NCBI GenBank assembly: GCA_017624275.1
Contig: JAGANG010000033.1
Coordinates: 1-42,196 of the forward strand
Direction: 5' to 3'
DNA: 42,196 nt
Source of the DNA: Spirochaetales bacterium
GTDB taxonomy: Bacteria; Spirochaetota; GWE2-31-10
Below the pieces are notes generated by a model. It was not told the origin of the DNA and did not search any database. It saw only the letters and a program-made list of their open reading frames with translations. The position numbers were made by a program, and so were the translations under genes. Shown one piece after another: positions 1 to 10,053 of the stretch. The first letter of the stretch is position 1; every line of letters starts with the position of its first letter.

Positions 1-1
1 G

Positions 2-358
2 GCGTTAATCCACGCAGCAGCGGAAAAGTTTAAAATGAAAATTAAGAATATCTGCATTCTCGACACGCATTTTCACATGGAGATTCAGCCCGGCGAGGAT
101 GAAAATCTGTCTGAAATCATGAAATACATTAAGCAACGCTTTACGCAATGGATAAACAGAACTTTCGATTCAGAAGGAAGTGCGTGGAAGGACAGATTTT
201 TCAGCAGAATTATAGAAGATTTGACGGATTTAGTAAGAGTTTTTGTGTACATCGAACAGAATGCTGTCCGAGCCGGGCTTGCAAAATGTGCTGCGGATTA
301 TCCTTTTTATCAGGTGTGGGAGACGATCTCGGAAAAAGAGTATTACCCAATGGAATAG
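2..358 (+). CDS. REP-associated tyrosine transposase-like protein (RAYT, IS200-type Y1 fold), 5' end outside window
   Basis: The reading frame is open to the left edge, so the N-terminus is missing and the internal ATG at 35 is not the true start. The visible 118 residues follow the C-terminal plan of RAYT/Y1 transposases: an HUH-like HFH motif (residues from about nt 68), then an imm-helix ending in an asparagine-arginine (WINR), a G-S-A-W-K-D-R-F segment matching the family's G.lWq.Rf, and YIEQNAVRAGL matching the family's YIe.NPvRAGL. Family proteins are single-strand DNA nucleases that act on REP-type palindromes and are usually single-copy and domesticated rather than mobile. NA in place of NP is a small deviation. 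I cannot assign the catalytic tyrosine from the fragment, so activity is unknown. The gene ends 235 bp before the giant lipoprotein gene. Confidence 0.72.
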   Translation, partial: ALIHAAAEKFKMKIKNICILDTHFHMEIQPGEDENLSEIMKYIKQRFTQWINRTFDSEGSAWKDRFFSRIIEDLTDLVRVFVYIEQNAVRAGLAKCAADYPFYQVWETISEKEYYPME

Positions 359-439
359 ACGACAGACCCTTATGCGAAAACAGAATAATATGCTTTCTCG
401 GGCTATTTGGTAATTTTTTTGGCAAAATAAATGCTTAGA

Positions 440-467
440 TTTACTGAAGTAAAATTTTTTGTATAAT
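440..467 (+). promoter_or_regulatory. Candidate sigma70 promoter for the giant lipoprotein gene
   Basis: TTTACT (440-445), 16 bp, then a consensus TATAAT (462-467), which would give a leader of about 120 nt before the ATG at 594. A strong ribosome binding site (AAAGGGGG) sits just before that ATG. The 235-bp gap holds no other gene I can support. Promoter called by eye only. Confidence 0.45.
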
Positions 468-593
468 AAAAATTACAAAATATTCTGATTTTCTCTCTTA
501 ATTTTGATAGTCGGTTTTATTTAATAAATATATATGACGAAAAAAATGAAGAGTGTTCTTATTTGAAGAATACTTTTCTAAAGGGGGAAAATT

Positions 594-3500
594 ATGAAAA
601 AACTACTTAGCTTTTTTATTTTTATATCTATTCTGATGTTCAGCTGTGACCAAAGTGTAAATATGCTGATTGGTGTCGGTCAGGCATTGGATAACGAATC
701 CCCAAAAATAAGTGTAACTTCCCCTGAAAACGGTATTTATGTAAATAGATCGAATATTACAATCACCGGAAAATGTTCGGATAATGTAGGCGTAACGAGA
801 ATCAAAGCCGATGCCGGTCTAAACGGTGTAACATCTGTAGTTACGGAAGAAATAAGTTTGCGAGCTGTTCGTGACGGTTCGTGGACAATAACTTTTGATG
901 CGGATAAACTCGACAGAATTCTGAATCTTTGGCGAAGTGGTTTAAAAGTAACTTTTACTTTAACCTGTTACGACGCAGCCGGTAATTCCGTAGTAGAACA
1001 CATCTTTTTATATATAGATACAGAATTGCCGGAAGTAACTATAAATCTTCCGGAAACACGTTTTAAAAATTCAGAAAAAGAAGATTATGAAAAGAGTCCT
1101 TCGTTATTCGCAAAAGATTATGACATGAATAAATTTGAAAAGGTAAACAGCTTTGTAAATAAAGAGTTCACCATCAAAGGTTATGTAGATGATAACTACA
1201 GCGTAAAGTCTACATATATTAATATTTACGATACTAAAAAGAATAAAATCGTAGCTGTTACCCGGACTATTTTCCGTAACGGAACATCAGAAAAAGTGCA
1301 GGATGATGCAATCGGTCAGGTAACCGGTAATTCCCAATCGTGGGAATTTGTATTGAATTCAATGGAATTTTGCCAAACAGAAGGCTGGTATGCCATTGAA
1401 GTTGTAACGGAAGATGAAGCCGGCAACGAAAAGAAGCAATTTGTGGACAAACACTGGATGTATATAAATCAAAATGCAGATATTCCCAGAAATAACTTTA
1501 CTTCATTTTCTCCCGGATTCAAATTGAACGCCGGCAATGTAATAGCCGGTAACGGATTTGACGATGACGGAATGAAAGAGGTATGGATAAAAATCGTGCC
1601 GGAATCTGAAGCCAATGCAGAGATTCCCTATACAGACTGGAAAGAAGATAGCAACGACGCAAGTCATATAATCAAAAAATGTGCAGATTTTACCTCGGGA
1701 GCTCAACTTGGTAACTGGAGTCTTAATATTCCGAGTAAAGCCGGAAATTATATAATATATGCAATTCCTGTAGATATTGGCGATGTAGTACCGCAAACTC
1801 CATATGAAGGAATTTACGCTTCATATTTTTCAGTAGCCAGTGAAGAAGACCCGGTAGTGGGAGTTGATTCCCAATTCCGAGGAAGTACGATAGTAGAAAA
1901 TACTGACATTACCGGATCTTTTTATGACAATAACAAAGTAACAAAAATAAAATTGACAATGGAATTTGATGAAGATGAAAAGCCTGTAGTTGAAGAACTT
2001 TATGATTCATCAAAAAATGCGAATGAAAATGCAATTACAATATATAAGCAGGACAATACTTTTCAACTTACTACCGGTCAAATCGTAATAAAAAATTTCT
2101 TCAAATGGAATTTTGACGTATCAAAATATAAAGCATTTAAAGTATTGAAAATGACATTCAGATCGGAAGATGAGGACGGTAACTACGGCGAAGATGCTAT
2201 AACAATTTACGGAGACAGTGAGCGTCCGGCATTTTCAAGTGAGATTTTACCTAAAAATAATACAGAAGTTGCGGCAACAAATGTGTTTTCCGGAAAAGTA
2301 TCAGACAATGTAGATGTAGTTTCCGTGATAATAAAAGCCGGCGGTTCGGCTTGGGAAGATGTCGTTTGTGAACTGGGAGAAGCAGAAAAAGTAAACGGTA
2401 AAACTATAAGAACTTTTAAGTCGAGGGAAATTTTGCCGGCAGAATTCGGCGGTTATATAGACCGTGAATTTACGGTGACGGCATGTGACGCAGCGGGGAA
2501 TGAAGCAAGTCAAATAATTACCCTTAAAGGTGACAAAACAAAGCCGGTGGTAAAATTTATCGATGAAAATGCTGATGAAGAAAAAAGCGGGAATTACGTA
2601 ACAACAGATAAAGTATTGACCGCCAGCGTAAAACCGATGATATTCGGCGACGGCTCATATCGAAAAATTACCAAAGTGAATTATTCTGTAAACGGAAGTG
2701 AATTAAAATCTTTGCCATTCGATGATTTTAACGGAGAATATTATCCGGTAAAAATAAAAGTAGCCGACTTGGGAAATATTTCCGGGGATGTAACCGTGCA
2801 GTTAACAGCTGTCGATGATGCAAGCAGTGACGGACAGGGAACAATTTATTTTATAGTAGATAATGAGCCTCCTACAGATTTGGCAATAACATCACCTTTA
2901 TTGAAAGATAAAGATTACATAACGACTTTAACTTCTGAAATAAACGATATTAATGAAAATGAAATATCTTTTTATCAAAATAAAGAGATGATTTTGAAAG
3001 GGACAATTTCTGATAACTATAAAATCAGCAAGACAATATTGGAAATCTCTAAAGTAGATTCAGATTCGGAATGTACGCTGGAATTGGTTGTGGGCAAAGA
3101 CGGAAAATTAACATTATCATCAGAAGAAGACAAATCCGATGCTATAACTGAACTTTCCGGAATACCGGGGAACTTTACGATAAAGTTGGATACTGAAAAA
3201 TTATCAGACGGGGACTATATTCTAAAAACTACATCTTATGACGCAGCCGGAAATTCTACAAGTTGGGGCGATGAAGAAAATGCAGAAAATGAAGAATATT
3301 ATTTTAAAGTATTGCAAGACGCCGACAAACCTCGAATAACTTTTAACGTAGATTTTAACGACAAAATGGAAGTCGGTGTATTTCCGGGAACAATATTAAA
3401 AGGTTCATTTGTAGATGATGATGCAATGAAAGAAAACGGAGTGAAATATTTATTAAGCGGAATTGAATTAGATGATTCTGCCGTAAAAGAGAAATTTGAA

Positions 3501-6500
3501 AAATCATTAGTAATGACATTAGATAATGTAAAAGAATTTACTCGCCAAGATTGGCAATTGGACGAGTTCCAAAGCGTAGGAACTCAGTATTTGTATATGC
3601 AAGCTGAAGATATAAACGGCGAAAAATCCGACATCTACAAACGAAAGATAACAGTTACCTCAACGGAATCACCTTTTGTAAAATCAGTATCTTCCGCACC
3701 GGTAACAGCCGGAGGTGAATCTAACGGATATTACAGCGGAATGGTGAAAATCATTGTAAATGCAAACGGCGGGTCTTGCGGTGTAAAAGATTTGATGTAT
3801 CGCATAACATCAAGCTCTGTGGAATCCACAGACGATATTGTAGAACATGCCGCTTCGGAAGGAAATTTTGCTTTGGGGACTCCGACTTCCGGAGATTTGG
3901 GCAAGTGGCACAAATATACATTCATTAATATAAATGAATCTAATCGTGAAAATGTAGAATTTGTGTTTGATTCAAGATTGTTTGCGGACAATAAAAATGA
4001 AACAATCAATGTTGAAGTAAAATGCGTAAATGCACAAGCAACAGAGTCTATTACGGTAAAAGATAAAATAGCAATAGACAATGAAGGCCCTACATTAAAA
4101 ATAGCTTCTCCGATTTTGGGAACATCGGTAAATAAAATATTTGATATAAACGGAAGTTGTAATGACAAAGGCTCCGGAGTGCAAAATGTTTATGTCGGCT
4201 ATTTTAAATCAGACGTAACGTCAATTACACATACGGATATTAAAAACAATTTGTCGGACAAGGCAGAATTGAATAAATGGAATAAATTGACAGTAGACGG
4301 TATTTCATGGGACGGAAGATTTGATTCAGAGATTATTCACAACGGCAATGACAAAAAAGATTACAAGCTTGTATTGGCTGCAGTGGATAATTTAAACAAC
4401 GTAAGCATAATAGAACATGAAATAAAAATAGACCAAAACACAGACAGACCTATAATAAGATTACAAAATTTAGATTTATCATCAAACGGTACAATATGGC
4501 ATAAATCAGCATTTATTTACGGAACGGTTTCTGATGATGACAGCGGAAATGTAGATGTGCGTATTTCTGAAGACGGCGGAAAAAACTGGAGTGAAAATTG
4601 TTTTGCCAACGGTTCTTGGTCATATACATTTAAAGATGACGGGGAAAAAGTGCTTGCTTTCAAAGTTACAGACGGAGCAGGAACGACATTTACTTCTGCG
4701 GACAACGACGGTTTGACCGTGCCGAAAATAGTTGATTCACAAGGAAATCAAAAATCTGAAAGTAAGTTTAATCTAAAAGTAGATACACAAGACCCTAAAA
4801 TGATTGACGTGTATTTTAATGTAAAACCTACAAATAAAGATGAAGATTACCAACCGCAAACTCCGGCAGCCGTAAACAATATAGATTCATCTGTATGGAC
4901 AAGTTCATTTTCCGGAAAAGTATTCGGGGGAACTGAAAATGCGATATGGTTTATGTTCGGCGGTAATGACGCCAACGGAATAGCAAGCGGTGATTTGACA
5001 TGTATAACCGAGAATTCCGGAGCGGTAATAGGTGAGCTTATTGCGGAAAATAACAATGAAACCGCATTTTATAAATGCAAAATCGACATTTCGAAAGTAG
5101 AACTTACTTTGTTGACTTTTAAAGTAGAAATAAAAGATAAATCGGGGCTTGTATCCCAAAAATCTTTTACGGTAGATATAGATAATATGGCACCGACAAT
5201 AAATTTCAACAGCCATACAGACGGCAGTGATATATACGGAACAGAAAATAACACTGTAAAAGGAAGTGCAGCCGATTCTAATAAAATAATCAAAGTAGAA
5301 TATGCACTTACAGCAAAAGAAACAGATATACCGAATTTTACAGAACTTGATACAACTAATTTATTGAATTGGGAAATACCGTTTAAGGATGAAAATATAT
5401 TTAATAACAAACTTTTAAATCTGGGTGTGGATTTAAAAGATAAAAATGTGGTTGATTTATTTTTATGGGTAAGTGTAACAGACGAGCTTGGTAATGTAGG
5501 TATGCAGAAAAAAAGGTTTGATATAATTCCTAACGGTGATGTTCCGAAAATAGAGATTGATAATCCGGAAAAAAGAGGTGCCGGTGAAGAATTGGAAATA
5601 CTTGGCGGTTTAATAACTATTTCCGGAACAACAGATATATCGGTTGGAAAAGTAGCCCAAGTCTATGTTCAAATAGATCCATCTTATAACGAAAGTACAT
5701 TTAGCGTAGATTGGGATACTGAATTGGAAGATATAAATAAAAATCTTTCTGATGATGTGAAATATCAGATAGAATCTATACCGAATACGAATATGAAAGG
5801 AATCAAAGTATCATCTAAAAGTATGATGAACTGGCGATTGAGTAATATAAATGCAAGTAATGAACTTGACGGAACCGTAGCTGTCAAAGCAATCGCTGTA
5901 AGTGAAAGCGGCAAGTATACGGAAAGTGACGTAGTTGCATTTAAAGTAGACAGAAATGTACCGATTTTTGAAGAGCTTTATCTTGTACAAAAAGACGCAG
6001 GCAATGAAGTAAAAAGACAAAAATATGAACCTGATATGTGGATTTCCGGTGCCGGCTGGCAAATAGAGGGAACTATAACTGATAATGAAGGTATAGAAGA
6101 AAGCAGTATAAAATGTGAACCGTCATCGTACGATTTGGAAACATCTGTAAAAAGTCTAGCTGATAGTGGAAATAATTATAATTTTGTGATTCCGTTGAAT
6201 ACGGTTGATTTCGGAAATGTAAAACTTACTGTCAGTGCAATAGATGTATCTCAACAGCGTTATCCCGCATCGCAGATATTTATAATCAATTATGACAATA
6301 CAAAACCTGAATTTAGCGTAAAACAATTTTCATTGGAAAAAACAGAAAGAACTAAAATTGAAAACTCAAGCGGAGTATATCCTATAAGCGGGTCGTTTAA
6401 TGAGGACAGCAAAAACGGATACAATCAAAGCGGATTTGAAAGAATTGCAATGTATTTTACTCGAACCGTGAACGATGAAACTTACATTATAGATCCGATG

Positions 6501-9500
6501 TTACAAAAAGGTGATGACGGAGATGATAATCGTTATTCGGTATCTGATTTTGAAAAACAAGATGGAATGTATTGGAAAAAAGTCGGAGTATCAACTGTCA
6601 CAGGAAGCGAAATTACACTTTCAATCGATGTCCCTGCTAATGTACGCAGAGGCGGTTTATGTAAAATCGACGGAATAATTTACAGAATTGATGAAATCAC
6701 CGGAACAGACCAAATAGGTGTAAGCGGAACGCCGTCTTCTGTAGCTACCGAGATTTACTTTGCTTTGGCACAAGTAATAGATAATTTTGTTATCGAAAAC
6801 GGTAAAACTACATATTATGAAGATTCTGCCAATAAAGATAAAATCGAGTTTGATGACGGCGATGAAATGGTAGAAGGAGTGCGTGAAGTAGGTACAAAGG
6901 CAGAATGGACAGTATCAATTAACAGTGAAAATATATTCGACGGAAATATAGATATACACTTTGTGGCATTCGACAAAGCCGGTAATACTACATCGGTAGA
7001 TTGTTATGGTAAAGTGGCAAATAATTCTCCACGTATTGCCGGAGTTGCATTTGGTACAGACAAAGATTCAAGTAAAAATATTGAAGATAAGGAATTGATT
7101 AAAAGTTATTATAATCTTTACGATACAAATGCATCCATTGATGACGGACGACTTGAGGGTGTAAGTGTCAATGGAATGAACGGAATGGCAAAAGTGACAC
7201 AATTGAATATTCCTTTGGAGGGAGACTTGGCAGTGTCACAAATGCTCATCAAAGATTCTGTGGGTATAAATGCAAAAGTTGTCGGTGGAAATGGAGGATT
7301 ACAATGGCAGTGGAAAATCGGGACAAGCGACTGGTCTGAATTGAAAGATTTGAATGTCGGCTCGTCTTATGGTGATGATATACGTTCAGATTTATCAATG
7401 ATGAATATAACTATGGCAGATTTTCTCGGAGTCGGAGTCGGTAATCTGACAAATACAAATTTGTGTATGCGAATCTGGGATAAAACTGAAGGGACTACTG
7501 TCGGAGTTGACAGTCAATATGCCGAAATAAATGTAATAGTAGATACAATATTGGTAGATATGCAACCGCCGACAGTGACAATCAATCCGTTTTATTGGAA
7601 TAGTGAGACCGATAATTCGCTTTATCAAAACAAACGTGCAAACGGTCATATAGAATTGGAAAAAGATTTGACTAAAGCGATAACAGATGAATTGGGAAAT
7701 GACCCGAAAGTTTCCGGAAAAATCACAATTGAGGGAACAGCTACCGACAATGTATTGTTGAAAGAGTTAATTATGACAATACCGGGATTCAAAAGTGGTA
7801 GTGAGTTTACTATGGCGACATATGCAAACGGCAGCTGGACATCTGTAGGCAATATGGATTCAGATGGCTGGACTTGTGAAGTAGTGCCGGACGAGACAGA
7901 AGAAAATGACCACAAAGTAAACTGGAAATTCCATTGGGATACATCGAAGATTTCCAATACGGTAGCCAAAGATGTAAAGGTAAGCGTAAAAGCAACAGAT
8001 CGCGGTAAAGCAATATTATCCGGAGACAAAATCACTATAACTTATGATTCAAATACTTGTGAGAATCCGGCGACAAAACAAATGGACGTTGTGCCTTATA
8101 TTACCGGAGTAACCACAAGCTTGAGTAGTTTGAAAAATAATAATCCGTCAGTTTATAACAGAACAGCATTGGGACGTTATTCAGTAAAAGAAGGTGAAAA
8201 TGTTACATTGACAGGTTTTAATCTTGGTAATAAGACATCTCATGCAATAAACAGTACCGGAAGTTTTTCTGTGACGGTAAATAATATAGAGTCTTTGAAT
8301 AATATTAATAATAATGATGCAATAGGAAGTTATACCGGCATTATATCTGATAATGAATACGCTCATGGATACAATCGACGACCTAACGGTGACAATAACA
8401 ACTTATTAAATGATGATATTTATTTTGTTGTATGGCAATTTGATAGCGACGCTGTAATTCCGAAAAGCGGAAAGATAGAACAGCCTGTAATGAAGATAAA
8501 TCCGAAAAATGATGAAGTCGGTTTTGCCTTTGTAAATGGACCTCTTTATTTTAGTATGGGAGGAAGCGTGACTGAGAATTATACAACAACTCATTACTCT
8601 TACCGTTACTGGATGGCAAGTTACGACTTTTTTACATCTGTAGGATTTACCTATGACGCTCTTGGAAATTCTTATGGTGTTGCTGCCGGCGGAGATATTA
8701 ACAGTGACAGTGCAGATAAGTTCCAGCTTATGAGTAGTCGTTGGGGAAGATCAAATCGCACTAAAGATGGTTCTTATACGAGTGAAAACTCATTAAGACT
8801 TGAATCTATAGGTCAAAAGGGAGATTCTGCCGGAAATAATAACACAACAAATTATTTTGATAAGCAACGTATAAAGTCTCCGGCATTAGCAACAACAGTA
8901 ACCGGGAATTCTACCAATTTGTACTTAGCTTACTATGATGCTATGAACGATGAAATACGATTTAAAGCCGGTTCAACTGATTCTACTACTAAAGAAAATT
9001 TTGGTTCTTTCTCGGATTATGATAAAGAAGGTCCTCCATACAAATATCGTAATGCTAAAGTTAGTATGATTGCGGGCAGTAAGACAGGTCGTCCTGCCGG
9101 AGAGTATGTTTCTCTCGGAGCAATAAAAGGTAAAAATGGCTCTGATGTCGTAGTTGTTGTTTGGTATGGTTCAGACAGAAAATTGCATTACAGCTATAAC
9201 ACTTCTCCAATGAATAGAGACGGTCAAACAGATGGAGCTGGTTGGACTGTACCAAAACAGGTATTTTCTGGCGATATGGAAAATGCAGGAGAATATTGTA
9301 AAGTTGCGGTAGATAATAACGGAGGAATCCACATTGCAGCTTACGACCCGGTAAATCTAGATTTGTGCTATGCATATCTAAATTCTTACAGTGGAACAAG
9401 CTTTAATACTTGTGTTGTAGATTCTAATGGCGTAACCGGTTCGAATCTTACATTAGATGTTGCCAAAGTAAATGGTAATTGGATTCCATACATTGGTTAT

Positions 9501-9866
9501 TATGCAACATCTTGTATTAAGCCAAAATATGCATACAAAGTTGATACATCATCAACAGCTCCGGCAGGCTCTGTAGATGATATGTTTACACAAGCTTGGG
9601 AATGTATGGTTGTACCGACTTCCAGTGTAATAGAAATGCAAAGTAATCAACACAATGACATTAACATTGCAGTTTGGAAAAATACGGATACTGGTGTTAT
9701 TAAAAATAGTAAAAATGGCACAAATTCTCATCCGGTAAATAATAATGGTTATAGTGCCGATGCCTATGGACATGTTTACGGAAATGGAACATCGAATCCG
9801 ATTATGGGATATGCTATAAAATCTGGAGCAAGTCAAAACACTATCGAAACCGCACAGTTGAAATAA
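594..9866 (+). CDS. Giant surface lipoprotein with about 15 bacterial Ig-like repeats and a propeller-like C-terminus
   Basis: A 3,090-residue protein with a lipoprotein signal peptide (MKK, hydrophobic core, lipobox LMFSC with Cys18), so it should be exported and acylated. It then carries about 15 degenerate Ig-like repeats, recognised by the pattern I-x-G-x-x-x-D-N/D-x-x-V followed later by D-A-A-G-N or E-A-G-N. Copies start near residues 54, 192, 312, 434, 563, 798, 931, 1180, 1303, 1437, 1550, 1671, 1820, 1928 and 2377. Around residues 2500-2600 an IPT/TIG-like segment appears (ITGV...G.NVTLTGFNLGN). The last 450 residues contain repeated short strands with W-Y-G-S-D and A-Y-D-P blades, like sialidase/BNR-type propellers. 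Ig-repeat lipoproteins are typically surface adhesins or stalks, so adhesion is the likely role, by inference. It is monocistronic, with its own candidate promoter and terminator. Confidence 0.85.
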   Translation: MKKLLSFFIFISILMFSCDQSVNMLIGVGQALDNESPKISVTSPENGIYVNRSNITITGKCSDNVGVTRIKADAGLNGVTSVVTEEISLRAVRDGSWTITFDADKLDRILNLWRSGLKVTFTLTCYDAAGNSVVEHIFLYIDTELPEVTINLPETRFKNSEKEDYEKSPSLFAKDYDMNKFEKVNSFVNKEFTIKGYVDDNYSVKSTYINIYDTKKNKIVAVTRTIFRNGTSEKVQDDAIGQVTGNSQSWEFVLNSMEFCQTEGWYAIEVVTEDEAGNEKKQFVDKHWMYINQNADIPRNNFTSFSPGFKLNAGNVIAGNGFDDDGMKEVWIKIVPESEANAEIPYTDWKEDSNDASHIIKKCADFTSGAQLGNWSLNIPSKAGNYIIYAIPVDIGDVVPQTPYEGIYASYFSVASEEDPVVGVDSQFRGSTIVENTDITGSFYDNNKVTKIKLTMEFDEDEKPVVEELYDSSKNANENAITIYKQDNTFQLTTGQIVIKNFFKWNFDVSKYKAFKVLKMTFRSEDEDGNYGEDAITIYGDSERPAFSSEILPKNNTEVAATNVFSGKVSDNVDVVSVIIKAGGSAWEDVVCELGEAEKVNGKTIRTFKSREILPAEFGGYIDREFTVTACDAAGNEASQIITLKGDKTKPVVKFIDENADEEKSGNYVTTDKVLTASVKPMIFGDGSYRKITKVNYSVNGSELKSLPFDDFNGEYYPVKIKVADLGNISGDVTVQLTAVDDASSDGQGTIYFIVDNEPPTDLAITSPLLKDKDYITTLTSEINDINENEISFYQNKEMILKGTISDNYKISKTILEISKVDSDSECTLELVVGKDGKLTLSSEEDKSDAITELSGIPGNFTIKLDTEKLSDGDYILKTTSYDAAGNSTSWGDEENAENEEYYFKVLQDADKPRITFNVDFNDKMEVGVFPGTILKGSFVDDDAMKENGVKYLLSGIELDDSAVKEKFEKSLVMTLDNVKEFTRQDWQLDEFQSVGTQYLYMQAEDINGEKSDIYKRKITVTSTESPFVKSVSSAPVTAGGESNGYYSGMVKIIVNANGGSCGVKDLMYRITSSSVESTDDIVEHAASEGNFALGTPTSGDLGKWHKYTFININESNRENVEFVFDSRLFADNKNETINVEVKCVNAQATESITVKDKIAIDNEGPTLKIASPILGTSVNKIFDINGSCNDKGSGVQNVYVGYFKSDVTSITHTDIKNNLSDKAELNKWNKLTVDGISWDGRFDSEIIHNGNDKKDYKLVLAAVDNLNNVSIIEHEIKIDQNTDRPIIRLQNLDLSSNGTIWHKSAFIYGTVSDDDSGNVDVRISEDGGKNWSENCFANGSWSYTFKDDGEKVLAFKVTDGAGTTFTSADNDGLTVPKIVDSQGNQKSESKFNLKVDTQDPKMIDVYFNVKPTNKDEDYQPQTPAAVNNIDSSVWTSSFSGKVFGGTENAIWFMFGGNDANGIASGDLTCITENSGAVIGELIAENNNETAFYKCKIDISKVELTLLTFKVEIKDKSGLVSQKSFTVDIDNMAPTINFNSHTDGSDIYGTENNTVKGSAADSNKIIKVEYALTAKETDIPNFTELDTTNLLNWEIPFKDENIFNNKLLNLGVDLKDKNVVDLFLWVSVTDELGNVGMQKKRFDIIPNGDVPKIEIDNPEKRGAGEELEILGGLITISGTTDISVGKVAQVYVQIDPSYNESTFSVDWDTELEDINKNLSDDVKYQIESIPNTNMKGIKVSSKSMMNWRLSNINASNELDGTVAVKAIAVSESGKYTESDVVAFKVDRNVPIFEELYLVQKDAGNEVKRQKYEPDMWISGAGWQIEGTITDNEGIEESSIKCEPSSYDLETSVKSLADSGNNYNFVIPLNTVDFGNVKLTVSAIDVSQQRYPASQIFIINYDNTKPEFSVKQFSLEKTERTKIENSSGVYPISGSFNEDSKNGYNQSGFERIAMYFTRTVNDETYIIDPMLQKGDDGDDNRYSVSDFEKQDGMYWKKVGVSTVTGSEITLSIDVPANVRRGGLCKIDGIIYRIDEITGTDQIGVSGTPSSVATEIYFALAQVIDNFVIENGKTTYYEDSANKDKIEFDDGDEMVEGVREVGTKAEWTVSINSENIFDGNIDIHFVAFDKAGNTTSVDCYGKVANNSPRIAGVAFGTDKDSSKNIEDKELIKSYYNLYDTNASIDDGRLEGVSVNGMNGMAKVTQLNIPLEGDLAVSQMLIKDSVGINAKVVGGNGGLQWQWKIGTSDWSELKDLNVGSSYGDDIRSDLSMMNITMADFLGVGVGNLTNTNLCMRIWDKTEGTTVGVDSQYAEINVIVDTILVDMQPPTVTINPFYWNSETDNSLYQNKRANGHIELEKDLTKAITDELGNDPKVSGKITIEGTATDNVLLKELIMTIPGFKSGSEFTMATYANGSWTSVGNMDSDGWTCEVVPDETEENDHKVNWKFHWDTSKISNTVAKDVKVSVKATDRGKAILSGDKITITYDSNTCENPATKQMDVVPYITGVTTSLSSLKNNNPSVYNRTALGRYSVKEGENVTLTGFNLGNKTSHAINSTGSFSVTVNNIESLNNINNNDAIGSYTGIISDNEYAHGYNRRPNGDNNNLLNDDIYFVVWQFDSDAVIPKSGKIEQPVMKINPKNDEVGFAFVNGPLYFSMGGSVTENYTTTHYSYRYWMASYDFFTSVGFTYDALGNSYGVAAGGDINSDSADKFQLMSSRWGRSNRTKDGSYTSENSLRLESIGQKGDSAGNNNTTNYFDKQRIKSPALATTVTGNSTNLYLAYYDAMNDEIRFKAGSTDSTTKENFGSFSDYDKEGPPYKYRNAKVSMIAGSKTGRPAGEYVSLGAIKGKNGSDVVVVVWYGSDRKLHYSYNTSPMNRDGQTDGAGWTVPKQVFSGDMENAGEYCKVAVDNNGGIHIAAYDPVNLDLCYAYLNSYSGTSFNTCVVDSNGVTGSNLTLDVAKVNGNWIPYIGYYATSCIKPKYAYKVDTSSTAPAGSVDDMFTQAWECMVVPTSSVIEMQSNQHNDINIAVWKNTDTGVIKNSKNGTNSHPVNNNGYSADAYGHVYGNGTSNPIMGYAIKSGASQNTIETAQLK

Positions 9867-9875
9867 GTAAGTCAG

Positions 9876-9906
9876 ACGGGGGCGAGAAAAAGCCTCCGTT
9901 TTTTTA
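9876..9906 (+). terminator. Intrinsic terminator of the giant lipoprotein gene
   Basis: Stem ACGGGGGC / GCCTCCGT (8 bp with one G-T pair), loop of 8, followed by a run of seven T. It lies 10 bp after the stop codon. Confidence 0.85.
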
Positions 9907-9983
9907 TCTCTACAGACGACAGACCCCGATTCTGTCTTAGAATATTATAATTCTCGCTGTCAAACTTAAAAGTTAATCCATAA

Positions 9984-10030
9984 AAAAAACTGTCGTTTGA
10001 ATAAAATTAGCATTCAAACGACAGTTTTTT
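9984..10030. terminator. Bidirectional terminator between the giant lipoprotein gene and hslU
   Basis: A perfect 19-bp inverted repeat (AAAAAACTGTCGTTTGAAT and its complement) with a 9-nt loop. A/T ends on both sides give a T-run in either direction. It lies 23 bp past the hslU stop, so it mainly ends the minus-strand hslVU transcript and backs up the terminator at 9876. Confidence 0.85.
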
Positions 10031-10053
10031 ATTTGTTAAAAATAGTTGTTGTT

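Noticed and set aside
3731..5410. Several antisense frames of 60-145 codons across the giant lipoprotein gene
   Set aside because: They lie inside a confident coding region, have low-complexity composition and lack binding sites; long antisense frames are expected in this codon bias.
9436..9447. GGTTCGAATC, similar to a tRNA T-arm
   Set aside because: No acceptor or anticodon stem is around it and it is in frame within the giant lipoprotein gene.
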